A stretch of DNA of 64,000 nt from Oceaniferula marina. GTDB lineage: Bacteria > Verrucomicrobiota > Verrucomicrobiia > Verrucomicrobiales > Akkermansiaceae. The position numbers were made by a program, and so were the translations under genes. The notes below the pieces were generated by a model that searched no databases, had not been told where the DNA came from, and was given only the letters and a program-made list of their open reading frames with translations. Shown here piece by piece: positions 52,609-62,174 of the stretch. The DNA is taken from the NCBI RefSeq assembly GCF_013391475.1, contig NZ_JACBAZ010000008.1, positions 62,001 to 126,000 of the forward strand, written 5' to 3'. Numbering within the stretch: position 1 is the stretch's first letter; the number at the start of each line of letters is the position of its first letter.

Positions 52609-53471
52609 GAGCCCGGCTATTCCATCTCTGGTGCCTGGTATGCACCTGCTGTCTGATCCTCACCCTGGGAGGGATCGTTTTCTATCTGGTCTCTCAATCC
52701 TTACCGTATCTGAATGGGGCTTTGTTCTTCGGAGATACGCCCGTATGGGATGCCATCTCTGGAAAGACGCGGGTTTGGGGGGCTCTCTGGCCGGCCTGTG
52801 TCGGAACCTTTTCGGTGACCATCATCGCGCTGTTGATCGCCCTGCTCCCCGGCATCGCGACCGGTATTTGGCTTGCCGAGTTCCCCCGCTCGCGCTTCAG
52901 TACGGGCCTCGGTCTAGCGATTGATGTTCTGGCCGGAACCCCCTCCGTGCTCATGGGCCTGTTCGGGTTTACGATGATTCTCTTTCTAAGGGAGCACATT
53001 GCTCCGGCAGCCAATCACAGCCTCTTACTTTCTGCCAGCTGTCTGGCGATTCTCATCCTCCCCTATCTTGCCAGCACCACGCGCACCGCGATGCAAAGTG
53101 TGCCACTCTCCTTACGGATCAGCACCCACGCCCTCGGCATGAACCACTGGCAACGTATCTGGTACGTTCTTTTACCCCGATCAACCAAAGGCATACTCAG
53201 CGGCATCATGCTTTCCTTCGGACGTGCAGCCGAGGACACGGCGGTCATCATGCTCACCGGGGCCGTGGCCAGTGCAGGGCTTCCAAGCAGCCTTCTGGCC
53301 CGATATGAAGCGCTGCCATTCAGTATTTTCTATTACAGTGCCCAATATCAGACCAAAGGTGAGCTTGGACTCGCCTTCGGGGCATCCGTCACCCTAATGT
53401 GTTTGACCGCCACTACCTTTGCGATCACAGGGATGGTCTATCAACAATCACTAAGCCCCCACCATGACTGA
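52605..53471 (+). CDS. pstA: Phosphate ABC transporter permease PstA
   Basis: A 288-residue permease with six hydrophobic segments, the EAA loop (HALGMNHWQRIWYVLLPRST) and the PstA-typical GTPSVLMGLFG segment. It overlaps pstC by four bases and pstB by eight bases (start at 53464), so all are coupled. It forms the membrane channel with PstC. Confidence 0.93.
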   Translation: MRARLFHLWCLVCTCCLILTLGGIVFYLVSQSLPYLNGALFFGDTPVWDAISGKTRVWGALWPACVGTFSVTIIALLIALLPGIATGIWLAEFPRSRFSTGLGLAIDVLAGTPSVLMGLFGFTMILFLREHIAPAANHSLLLSASCLAILILPYLASTTRTAMQSVPLSLRISTHALGMNHWQRIWYVLLPRSTKGILSGIMLSFGRAAEDTAVIMLTGAVASAGLPSSLLARYEALPFSIFYYSAQYQTKGELGLAFGASVTLMCLTATTFAITGMVYQQSLSPHHD

Positions 53472-54201
53472 AACGCTCCAACAAGATTCCAGCTATGCCG
53501 CCCGACTCGAAAACCTCAAGGTCGACTTTTCCGGAACGACCGTGGTGGACGTGCCCGAACTAAATATGGAACAAGGCCTCATCCATGTGGTTTCCGGACC
53601 ATCGGGGTCAGGGAAAACCAGCCTGCTCCGGTCATTTAACCGCCTGAATGAGTGCTTTCCACACTGCCGGACCAGTGGCCGGATCCATCTGACGCTGGGG
53701 AACCAGCGCATCGACATCCAATCGCTGCCGGACACACGCCTCGCTGCGCTGCGCCAAAAAGTGGCCATGGTCTTTCAGTCCCCCAACGTTCTGCCTGGAA
53801 GCATCGCCCATAATTTAAAGCTCCCACTCAAAGTCACCCGAAACCTAAAAGGCGCGGAGGCGGAATCCACCATCCGCAAATCCCTGCAACAGGCAAAACT
53901 CTGGGACGATGTCAGGGAGCGGATAAACCACCCGGCAAGCTCCCTGTCCGGCGGACAACAACAACGGCTCTGTCTCGCCCGGGCCCTTGCACTCGACCCC
54001 GAGATTCTGCTACTCGATGAACCCACCGCCTCCCTCGATCCCGACGTCACCGGACAAATCGAAAACCTTCTCCTCGAACTCCGGGGACGCTATACGATGA
54101 TTCTGGTGTCTCACTCGCGCCGCCAGACCGCCCGGCTGGCAGATACCCACTACCGCTGCGAAAACGCAAAAATCGTTGAAATTCAAAGGCTTCGATCATG
54201 A
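53464..54201 (+). CDS. pstB: Phosphate ABC transporter ATP-binding protein PstB
   Basis: A 245-residue ATPase that powers PstSCA. Walker A is GPSGSGKTS (45-53) followed by LLRSFNRLNE as in PstB, Q-loop VFQSPNVLP, signature SLSGGQQQRL, Walker B LLLDEPTASLD and H-loop VSHS. It is the last gene; no phoU follows, and fbaA starts 90 bases downstream. The sequence (FNRLNECFPH) supports the Pst type over other ABC families. Confidence 0.93.
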   Translation: MTETLQQDSSYAARLENLKVDFSGTTVVDVPELNMEQGLIHVVSGPSGSGKTSLLRSFNRLNECFPHCRTSGRIHLTLGNQRIDIQSLPDTRLAALRQKVAMVFQSPNVLPGSIAHNLKLPLKVTRNLKGAEAESTIRKSLQQAKLWDDVRERINHPASSLSGGQQQRLCLARALALDPEILLLDEPTASLDPDVTGQIENLLLELRGRYTMILVSHSRRQTARLADTHYRCENAKIVEIQRLRS

Positions 54202-54291
54202 GCAAATAGCGCAAACAAACAAAATATGCGCATTGAATAAGAACCGGGATTCCTTGCTTTCCACAAGCTCCTGTGCTACATCGCCGACGTC

Positions 54292-55323
<1,032 letters not shown>

Positions 55324-55351
55324 TTCAAGACGAAAAAGTAAAGTATTTACC

Positions 55352-55386
55352 AACACCGCAGCCGGACCGGCTGCGGTGTTTTTTTT
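55352..55386 (+). terminator. Rho-independent terminator of fbaA
   Basis: AACACCGCAGCCG-GAC-CGGCTGCGGTGTT is a 13-bp perfect stem followed by a long run of Ts. Confidence 0.95.
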
Positions 55387-55503
55387 GAGCCTAAAGCCAA
55401 GCCCATGAGGCAATGGATCAAGAGCTCACATTAAAAATGTTAAACAAACGGGAATTTTCAGCCGGCTTAACGCTCTGTGGAAGTCTCCCACGGATCGAAG
55501 TTA

Positions 55504-55703
55504 TACCAAGTAGTAAACAGACGGGACGATAGCCGAGATGAATGAGTTCTTTGGTAAGGCGCGACGAAGGAATGGTGCGGGCACCATGACTAAGGAGAAA
55601 CAAAGCCAAAGGAGTCATTCATCCGGAACTCTCATGGATCACGCAGTGCTTTTCCAAATACCTCAATAACGATCAATCGTCTCGTCTGTTTTGCGGAGTG
55701 GTA
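55504..55703 (+). mobile_element. Complete MITE-like nested palindrome, family 1, with TTA duplication
   Basis: A 200-base element from TACCAAGTAGTAAACAGACG to CTGTTTTGCGGAGTGGTA, nearly identical to the reverse complement of 21875-22075. Terminal repeats are about 28 bases and imperfect. Nested inverted repeats include GATGAATGAGTTCTTTGG against CCAAAGGAGTCATTCATC. They surround a perfect ATGGTGC-GG-GCACCAT hairpin (55572-55587). A direct TTA flanks it (55501-55503 and 55704-55706). No coding capacity. It lies between fbaA and a PEP-CTERM gene. Confidence 0.88.
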
Positions 55704-55800
55704 TTATAAACTAAACATATTGACCATCCCTTCTGGATCTGTTACATGCTAACTCAGTGTAAGTGACTTACGCGTATCATTACCTCACCCTCATTAGTTC

Positions 55801-56511
55801 ATGAAACTCACGTCCATACTTTTTTTCATCCTCAGCACTGGGTTTACTGGTGCCACCATCACTCAATGGGAGACCTTCTCGCAAGGCATTTCCAGTAACA
55901 TCACCTCCAGCACCAATGGAGGTTCTGGCTGGGTATTGGATGGGTCAGCGGGAGTAGTCTATGATTACGGCAATCTGAATGACGACGGCAACCCTGACAC
56001 CATCGGAGCAGGAGGAGCCATTGAATACATCTTCAACCTTTCCGACACCGGCGGAGCCGTTGCACTGGGAAACTACACCGGCTGGAGAACAGAGCAGACC
56101 AACCTCAGACTTGAACAGTGGCAGAACCAAGGAACCTTTGGAATCACCATCCCCGGATCAGGTGACTGGAAATTCAATGGAGCACCCTCTATTTTTGATA
56201 CCGATACCCACGTTCTCTTCAACGGCCGCACCGATGGAGAAATGGAAATTTTCGTTAATGGAACATCCCAAGGTATCGCTACCCGTGGCAGCTGGATTCT
56301 CAACGGTGGCAGCGGTTACATCGGAGCCAACAATGGTGGCGGAGCTCCCTCCACAGGTACTTTCTACGGAGTGGCATCCTATGACACGGCTCTCACATCA
56401 CAACAGATTTCCGGTCTTTTCGCAGCGTATTCAGCTCCTGTGCCTGAACCGTCTTCCGCAAGCTTGCTCACGCTCGGAAGCCTTTGCCTTCTCCTGAGAC
56501 GCAAAAAATAA
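55801..56511 (+). CDS. PEP-CTERM protein with LamG-like domain (2)
   Basis: A 236-residue secreted protein. It has a signal peptide (KLTSILFFILSTGFTGATI), then a LamG/concanavalin-like stretch (TDTHVLFNGRTDGEMEIFVNG, GTFYGVASYDTALTSQQISG) and a C-terminal PEP-CTERM tail: VPEPSSASLLTLGSLCLLL then RRKK. The VASYDTALT motif before a helix is typical of LamG-type PEP-CTERM proteins. It should be processed by an exosortase and placed at the surface; no exosortase is in the window. A terminator follows. Confidence 0.9.
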   Translation: MKLTSILFFILSTGFTGATITQWETFSQGISSNITSSTNGGSGWVLDGSAGVVYDYGNLNDDGNPDTIGAGGAIEYIFNLSDTGGAVALGNYTGWRTEQTNLRLEQWQNQGTFGITIPGSGDWKFNGAPSIFDTDTHVLFNGRTDGEMEIFVNGTSQGIATRGSWILNGGSGYIGANNGGGAPSTGTFYGVASYDTALTSQQISGLFAAYSAPVPEPSSASLLTLGSLCLLLRRKK

Positions 56512-56534
56512 AAGCTTCCTCATTTTTTCCAACC

Positions 56535-56568
56535 AAGCCACCGACCTCGTCAGGTTGGTGGCTTTTTT
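56535..56568 (+). terminator. Rho-independent terminator of PEP-CTERM gene 2
   Basis: AAGCCACCGACC pairs with GGTTGGTGGCTT around a short loop, followed by a T-run (one G-T pair). It lies about 24 bases after the stop. Confidence 0.9.
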
Positions 56569-56682
56569 CGTGCCAGTCAAAACTGGTTCTGACACAGTCG
56601 TTCGAAAAATTCTCTTTTCACCCGCCCTTTGGCGAATACATTAACCCGCGACTCACTGAACCGACCGACCTTACAAGCATTC

Positions 56683-57414
56683 ATGAAGCAAAAACAACAA
56701 GACAACCCGCTGGCGAACATTATGTGGAACGTATTGATTCCAATTGTCGCCCTGAGCTTTCTCGGAAAAAATGGAGATAAGTTCTATCATGTCGGACCGG
56801 TTCTCGGCATGCTCATTGCCGTGTCTCTACCTGTGATTTATGGTGTGCGTCATTTGATCATTAATAAAAAGCCGAACTTTTTTTCCATTCTGGGAATCGT
56901 CAGTATTTTGCTGACTGGGGGCATTGCGATCATGGCCTACCAGGACAACGGCACCGTCGACGAGCAGGCCCCTTTCTGGTTTGCCATGAAAGAGGCTGCC
57001 ATCCCCTTTGTCTTCGGCCTTACCATCCTGATCTCCCACTGGACCAAAACCCCGCTGGTCCGAGTCTTCCTCTACAACCCTGACTTTTTTAACATTCCGG
57101 CGATCGAAAAACGCATCAAGGCAAATAATGCAGGCCAGGGGTACAAAAAACTGATTCTCTCAGGCACGCTGCTGCTCGCTGGCTCCTTTTTCATCAGCAT
57201 GGTGATGAACTATTTCCTAGCCATGTATTTTCTCAACGGTAACACCGGCTCCCAAGAGGACTTCAATGACGGTGTAGCCAAATTGACGGGCTGGGGCTTT
57301 GCCGTCATCGGCATTCCCATGATGGTCATCCTCATGGTTACCATGTGGAGATTCGTCAGTAAGCTCAAGCTTCTGACCGGTATGGAGAACGAGGAAATTC
57401 TTCTCCCCCGCTAA
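56683..57414 (+). CDS. VC0807-family membrane protein
   Basis: A 243-residue membrane protein with about six hydrophobic segments. It opens with NPLANIMWNVLIPIVALSFL and has the characteristic NFFSILGIVSILLTGG and AMKEAAIPFVFGLTILIS. These match the VC0807 family of unknown function. An in-frame TTG at 56629 gives a longer product, but the ATG at 56683 is the better start. It stands alone on the plus strand, convergent with the PCD-like gene. No function can be assigned. Confidence 0.85.
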   Translation: MKQKQQDNPLANIMWNVLIPIVALSFLGKNGDKFYHVGPVLGMLIAVSLPVIYGVRHLIINKKPNFFSILGIVSILLTGGIAIMAYQDNGTVDEQAPFWFAMKEAAIPFVFGLTILISHWTKTPLVRVFLYNPDFFNIPAIEKRIKANNAGQGYKKLILSGTLLLAGSFFISMVMNYFLAMYFLNGNTGSQEDFNDGVAKLTGWGFAVIGIPMMVILMVTMWRFVSKLKLLTGMENEEILLPR

Positions 57415-57522
57415 GTGCACTTGGGACGGTTCGCGCCAGAACATCATCGGTGTGGATTCGCAGTGGTGGATGCAGGCCCATCCGTCCTACCCTTGAATCC
57501 GTGTTGAATGTTCAGCGTTCTC

Positions 57523-57565
57523 AAAAAAAAGACAGGTGAATGGGCATCACGCCTCATTCCCTGTC
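57523..57565 (-). terminator. Rho-independent terminator of the PCD-like gene
   Basis: On the minus strand a 14-bp interrupted stem (GACAGGGAATGAGGC against GCCCATTCACCTGTC) is followed by eight Ts. A second hairpin, CTCCGGAA/TTCCGGAG at 57581-57604, lies between it and the stop codon. Confidence 0.85.
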
Positions 57566-57608
57566 CTTGCATGCTTACAGCTCCGGAACCGTTCTATTCC
57601 GGAGACGC

Positions 57609-57896
57609 TTAATCGACCACGGTATCAATCCGTGTTGCGAGCTCAATATCAAGCTCGGTGACACCATCAGCATCTTCGGTCTTAAGACGCAAGGTGACGC
57701 TCCCGTCACGAATATCAATCGCAGGAATGTGTTGAGCTTCTTCGGCAACTTCGGCAACGGTGTTGACGAAATCGATGCTCTCCATGTATTCCTCAAATTC
57801 GATGGTTCGGGTAATGGAATCGCCCTCAACCTCCCATTCCGGGCAACGTTTCAAGGCGGCGTCTAGTTCTTCGGCTGGAATCAATTCTTCTGACAT
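57609..57896 (-). CDS. Pterin-4a-carbinolamine dehydratase-like protein with altered active site
   Basis: A 95-residue protein with the PCD/DCoH fold: WEVEGDSITRTIEFEEY near the start and a later TELDIELATRIDTV. PCD dehydrates 4a-hydroxytetrahydrobiopterin and normally has three catalytic histidines in an N-H-H-P segment and a T-H-D segment. Here the segment reads Q-H-I-P (His56, Ile57) and the later one TED (Glu74), so two of three are missing. The start is at 57896, giving the usual size; the extra residues upstream are not family-like. A regulatory role or changed catalysis is possible. Confidence 0.75.
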   Translation of the reverse strand: MSEELIPAEELDAALKRCPEWEVEGDSITRTIEFEEYMESIDFVNTVAEVAEEAQHIPAIDIRDGSVTLRLKTEDADGVTELDIELATRIDTVVD

Positions 57897-58179
57897 AGAA
57901 TAGGGTAGTTCGTGGGGTTCCGGCGCCAGATTGAGTGATGATGAACCATTTTGGCAAGTCTGTTTGTCCAACTTTTTTCATTTTTTCTGCTTCATGGTAA
58001 TTTCAAGCTGTCCCACTGGGTGAGCGCCCCGCTCCAACTCCACCCCGAGGCCGCCCGGTCGGCAGAAGCTCCCTCCTTGATAATCAAATGGCAAGTCGCC
58101 TCCCAGCGCCAACACCGAGCCCCCAGACATGGCAAAATTCTCGTTGCACCTCTTCCGATCTACGGATAGGTTATCCACT

Positions 58180-58617
58180 ATGAAATTACTTCCGTTCATC
58201 TGTCTCATCCCGCTAGCCATTCTGCTCAGCAGTTGCAGCAGCACGCCGCAAAGCCGAATCCAAAAGAACCCGGAACTCTACAACCGACTACCGGAAAAAC
58301 ACAAAGCTCTGGTTCAACAAGGGAAAATTGACCGGGGTATGAAGCAACCTGCTGTCTACCTTGCCATGGGCAACCCCGACAGCAAGGTGACAGGCAACCG
58401 TGAAGGACGTAGCTACGAGCGCTGGGATTACTCTGTTCTGACCCCCGTTTATACCAGCGGGTTTGGTGGCTACTACGGTTATGGCCGTGGTTACTACGGA
58501 CGGGGGCCCTACTACGGAACCGGTTATTATCCTGAAGTCTACTACGTTCCGACTCGGGGATCTTCTGTCTACTTTCGTAAAGGCAGCGTAGTTGGATGGG
58601 AAAACAAACAGCGCTAA
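58180..58617 (+). CDS. Hypothetical lipoprotein with Tyr/Gly-rich tail
   Basis: A 145-residue lipoprotein with signal (LLPFICLIPLAILL) and lipobox SSCSS. A central helix (LYNRLPEKHKALVQQGKIDR) is followed by MGNPDSKVTG and a C-terminal tail rich in Gly and Tyr (GGYYGYGRGYYGRG). The middle part resembles small envelope proteins that have an AVYLAMGNP-type segment, sometimes of SmpA/OmlA type. A terminator follows at 58673. Confidence 0.75.
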   Translation: MKLLPFICLIPLAILLSSCSSTPQSRIQKNPELYNRLPEKHKALVQQGKIDRGMKQPAVYLAMGNPDSKVTGNREGRSYERWDYSVLTPVYTSGFGGYYGYGRGYYGRGPYYGTGYYPEVYYVPTRGSSVYFRKGSVVGWENKQR

Positions 58618-58672
58618 TACACCAATGCGCTCCAAGCTCAAGAACGGACAATCGTCTTTATCCAAACACACA

Positions 58673-58708
58673 ACAGCCCGGGGTCAGTCACCCCGGGCTG
58701 TTTTATTT
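58673..58708 (+). terminator. Rho-independent terminator of the lipoprotein gene
   Basis: ACAGCCCGGGG pairs with CCCCGGGCTGT and is followed by TTTATTT. It lies between this gene and the convergent pseudoprotease gene. Confidence 0.88.
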
Positions 58709-58764
58709 GGTTTAAATCATCAGGGGCAACCCACTCCAGGCCGTCAACTGCCTGATGTGGCCTA

Positions 58765-59529
58765 TCACTTTTTCAATTCAGCCTGCTTTTCCTTGGCTTG
58801 ATCGATGAGTTTGCGCATGTACTTGGCTGGAAGCACTACAGGAACAGGCCCGGTATTCTTCAGGGCTACGGTCAGCCCGACAAATTCACCTTTCTGCGTA
58901 AACACAGGCTTACTCATGGAGATCCCTTGCTGGATATAAAGCAGTCTGGGACGTTTCACGATAGCTGAAACCCGTCCCATATTCACCTGTGCCTCCGAAC
59001 GTAATTTTTCCGACATCCGGCCAACTCCAATGAGTTCATCCAGATGTAAGACCTCTACATCCTTGGAGCAATCGACAGCCGAGGCCTTAAAATCTGCAGC
59101 CTTATCGCCCTCCGGGTTGAGAGCCACAAAAGCCAGGCCCAAGTCCTCGTCATGCAAGACGAGTTTGGCATCATAGTCCTCCCCGCTGGCGTCGATCAGC
59201 TTCAACTCAGAAAGCTCACTTTCAAGTTTCAGTCCGGGTCGGTTCCCCACATTTGCCGCCAAATCCGGCTTGATCGTCCGGTATGCCACTGCCACCAGCC
59301 CGTCAGCAACAACAACGCCATTGCTCCAGAGCTCTTTTTCTTGGTTCCCCCCGGGCTGGCCATTCATGGTGATGCTGACTTTCAGCACGCCACGCACGCC
59401 CAGCACCGATGGTGCCTGATCGGCAAACACCTTACGGGCATCTTCTTTAATATCCGCCTGAACGAGTGAGACGTTGGCAAGCATAAGACCTGCAGCAACT
59501 CCCCAATGAATGCTTTTTTTCAATTTCAT
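58765..59529 (-). CDS. Secreted trypsin-fold protein with lost catalytic residues
   Basis: A 254-residue secreted protein with a signal peptide (KKSIHWGVAAGLMLANVSLVQA) and the fold of an S1C protease. It aligns with the adjacent HtrA: its ADGLVAVAYRT matches the PDGYILTNHHV segment, where the catalytic His is replaced by Arg84; Asp129 is kept in HDEDLGLAFV; and the GNSGG position reads ISMSK, with Met205 where the serine should be. No PDZ domain follows. It is therefore probably catalytically inactive, a substrate-binding or regulatory partner of HtrA. It starts 59 bases after the htrA stop, in the same direction. Confidence 0.8.
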   Translation of the reverse strand: MKLKKSIHWGVAAGLMLANVSLVQADIKEDARKVFADQAPSVLGVRGVLKVSITMNGQPGGNQEKELWSNGVVVADGLVAVAYRTIKPDLAANVGNRPGLKLESELSELKLIDASGEDYDAKLVLHDEDLGLAFVALNPEGDKAADFKASAVDCSKDVEVLHLDELIGVGRMSEKLRSEAQVNMGRVSAIVKRPRLLYIQQGISMSKPVFTQKGEFVGLTVALKNTGPVPVVLPAKYMRKLIDQAKEKQAELKK

Positions 59530-59588
59530 GGTATGTATTTGTTGGTTAATCGTTGATTTGTTATGTCGATATTCTGGATGACTCTTCC

Positions 59589-61643
59589 TTAACGGTTCTT
59601 CCAAATCGGATGAATTTCAATGAACTTGGTCAGTTTACCCCGCTTCACAAGTAAGACAATGTAATCGCTCTTCTTGGCTTCAATCTCAACCAGTTCTTTT
59701 TCTATCATTTCCAGCGAGCTTACTTCTTTCCCATTGATCTGGAGGATCACGTCGCCACCGGCAAGACCTGCCAATGATGCCCACCCGGCACGTTCAACAC
59801 TGTCGACATAGATCCCCTGCTCAATTTTGGCCTCCACCGCATTTGCCTTGGATGGAACTCTCAAGGTGCACTCCAAGGTTTTATTAATCAGCTTTCGATA
59901 CTCGCTGGAAGGCTTGGGAGCGGCTTGCAATACACAGGTAATTTGCATTTCCTTGCCATCCCGGATCACATCAAAGGAGACACTTTCATCGACCGGATAC
60001 TCGCGGACCAGACTCTTGAACACTTCCGCATCACGTTCACGTTCGGCACGGATGACCTGGCCATCCATCTTCAGTATGAGGTCACCTTTGAGAAAACCGG
60101 CCTCTTCGGCCTTAGAGCCGGGAATCACCTGGGTGACCCTCACGCCCTTCTTACTCGGCACACCAAGCAACTTAGCCAACTCGCGCGTCAACACCTGCGT
60201 TTCCACCCCAACCCAGGCACGCTGCGCCGCCGATGATTTTGATTGGTTGGGCTCCTTTCCCAACTCCACGACCGTGGCCAACAACTGGCCTTTACGTTCA
60301 AATTCAACCAAGGTCTTCACTCCATCCGGCTGCCCGGCTTTCCGTTCAGCCACTCGCTCACGAGTGATTGTCACGACGTCTTTCATTTGCTGCACCGGCT
60401 TCTGGTTGACCGACAGGATGATATCGCCGGCCTTCAGTGCCGGTTTGCATGACGCCGCAGGACCCGATTTACTGATGCTCGAAACCCGAACCCCATCGGT
60501 ATTCTCCCGCTTTAATGCCAGCGCGCTGCGCAAGGTCAGATCCCGGGCGGTGATGCCCCAATCAGGCATGGCAAGATCTTCACCTTTGGCTGCTGAACGT
60601 TCCACCGTGGTCACGTTCACCGTTTGTTTTTTACCATCGCGCTCAAATTTTACTTCCACCGATTTCGCAACCGGAATCCCCAGGACCACCCGATTAAAAA
60701 GCGGGAGGTGCTCGGGAGCCGAGGCATCCACAGCCAAACCATCCACATGGGTCACTAAATCTCCCACCTGCAACCCGGCTTCAGCCGCCGGTGAAGCATC
60801 AATCACCGCAGCAATCAACACCCCCGCCTTGTGCTTAGAGGACTCCAAACGAGGTTGGGCAATCATCCCAGTCCAAGACCGGCGAACCGTTCCGTTCTGA
60901 ATCAGTTCATCCGCCACATACTTGGCAATGTCTGCAGGAATCGCACCGCCCAACGAGCCCAGCCCGATCTCATTGACTCCGATAATTTCACCACGCAAAT
61001 TAACCAGAGGCCCCCCGCTGTTTCCAAAATAAATCACCGCATCGTGACCAATCCAACGGACCAAATCACCGACGGTCTCACCATCCTGTTTCACGCCAGA
61101 ACTATTTCCTGGAGCAATCATCTCCATGTTCGCTACCACGCCCATGGTTACGGACTGAGATACTCCAGCCGGAGAACCCATCGACATTACCCGGTCACCA
61201 ACCTTCAGCGTTTTAATATCACCGAAGCTTGCCACAGGAAGCGGTTTCATCGAATCGGGCACCTGATCCATATTCATCTTGATCACACAAAGGTCCGTTT
61301 GAGGATCCGTGCCAACCACTTCGGCATTGATCTTTTCCTTGTTCGCCAAGCGAACCCAAACCCGGGTGCCCTTGCCCGCAACATGATGGTTGGTCAGAAT
61401 ATAGCCGTCAGGGTGGATGATTGTCCCGGAACCGGTGCCTCCATTTTTTTGCATCCTTCCATCTTTGGGATTCTCCATGATCACATGAATCCGAACCAAC
61501 GAGGGATACACCTTGGCGATGGCGGCATCCACCACCGCCTGATCTGCCGGGCTCTCCACCTTAACCGTTTTTGCCTGGATATCGGCACTGGTCAACGCCC
61601 CCAGGGCAAGCATACCCGACATCAATACATTTTTTGTTTTCAT
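59589..61643 (-). CDS. HtrA/DegP-like serine protease with four PDZ-like domains
   Basis: A 684-residue secreted protease. A signal peptide precedes an S1C protease domain with catalytic His87 (in LTNHHVAG), Asp117 (TDLCVIKM) and Ser209 (GNSGGPLV). PDZ-type domains follow: about 265-350 (SPAAEAGLQVGDLVTHVDG), 370-460 (ASCKPALKAGDIILSVNQ), 480-580 (GSKAEEAGFLKGDLILKMDG) and 590-684 (GLAGGDVILQINGKEV). DegP has two PDZ domains, so four is long. It handles misfolded proteins in the envelope; exact targets are unknown. A catalytically broken relative follows. Confidence 0.93.
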   Translation of the reverse strand: MKTKNVLMSGMLALGALTSADIQAKTVKVESPADQAVVDAAIAKVYPSLVRIHVIMENPKDGRMQKNGGTGSGTIIHPDGYILTNHHVAGKGTRVWVRLANKEKINAEVVGTDPQTDLCVIKMNMDQVPDSMKPLPVASFGDIKTLKVGDRVMSMGSPAGVSQSVTMGVVANMEMIAPGNSSGVKQDGETVGDLVRWIGHDAVIYFGNSGGPLVNLRGEIIGVNEIGLGSLGGAIPADIAKYVADELIQNGTVRRSWTGMIAQPRLESSKHKAGVLIAAVIDASPAAEAGLQVGDLVTHVDGLAVDASAPEHLPLFNRVVLGIPVAKSVEVKFERDGKKQTVNVTTVERSAAKGEDLAMPDWGITARDLTLRSALALKRENTDGVRVSSISKSGPAASCKPALKAGDIILSVNQKPVQQMKDVVTITRERVAERKAGQPDGVKTLVEFERKGQLLATVVELGKEPNQSKSSAAQRAWVGVETQVLTRELAKLLGVPSKKGVRVTQVIPGSKAEEAGFLKGDLILKMDGQVIRAERERDAEVFKSLVREYPVDESVSFDVIRDGKEMQITCVLQAAPKPSSEYRKLINKTLECTLRVPSKANAVEAKIEQGIYVDSVERAGWASLAGLAGGDVILQINGKEVSSLEMIEKELVEIEAKKSDYIVLLVKRGKLTKFIEIHPIWKNR

Positions 61644-61769
61644 CTATTCGCTGATTATTAAAATACAAGGATTGTGAAAGAGGCACCTCAAAGGTCAGGC
61701 GACCAAACGGCCAGACATCCATGAAGACCTCTTCCGAAACATGCCCACGCAGCGACAAAGCCAGCCTGC

Positions 61770-61788
61770 TTTGTCTAATTTAGACAAA
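61770..61788. promoter_or_regulatory. Perfect 19-bp palindrome upstream of htrA
   Basis: TTTGTCTA-ATT-TAGACAAA is a perfect inverted repeat about 127 bases before the htrA start codon. It lacks a T-run in a direction useful as a terminator, so an operator site is more likely. Its TGTCTA half-site is the same hexamer repeated in the CIA30/regulator gap, which may be chance. Confidence 0.5.
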
Positions 61789-61844
61789 AAACATTCCCCG
61801 CCAGAACAACCACCACCCAATAGACGGTAGAAGGTCTCCTGCGA

Positions 61845-62138
61845 TCAACCCAAGCGCCTCAAGAGATCAAAGGGAAATATCCCTGAGCTGTGGCCATCCG
61901 CCCAAAATACTTGCAAGGCATACCCCCCGACCTGCTGCATCCGCAGTGCCTGAAAACTACGGGACGTATGAATCACCTTGGGTTTTAAAACCCGACCCAT
62001 AGCATCCGGCTCGCCCTGACAAGATGCGCAGGGGCAGGATTCCCTCAACACGTTCAGCTTGATGTAGCTCTCCTCACCATCACTCCAAGCCAAAGCCAAC
62101 TCATCACCAATCACAGTCTGTTGAAGCAAACGAAGCAT
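61845..62138 (-). CDS. DUF971 domain protein
   Basis: A 97-residue protein consisting of a DUF971 (gamma-butyrobetaine hydroxylase N-terminal-like) domain. It has IGDELALAWSDGEESYIKL, then LRESCPCASCQGE with a C-x2-C metal-binding pair, and YALQVFWADGHSSGIF near the end. In other proteins this domain sits at the N-terminus of larger enzymes or stands alone, often near Fe-S proteins. It lies 36 bases after yggS on the same strand. Function unknown; a zinc or iron site is likely. Confidence 0.85.
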   Translation of the reverse strand: MLRLLQQTVIGDELALAWSDGEESYIKLNVLRESCPCASCQGEPDAMGRVLKPKVIHTSRSFQALRMQQVGGYALQVFWADGHSSGIFPFDLLRRLG

Positions 62139-62174
62139 AGCAGATTATTCGGTTCTCATGCAGTCAGGACAAGA

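Noticed and set aside
57978-58244. 88-residue minus-strand reading frame
   Set aside because: It overlaps the start of the lipoprotein gene and has no recognisable feature.
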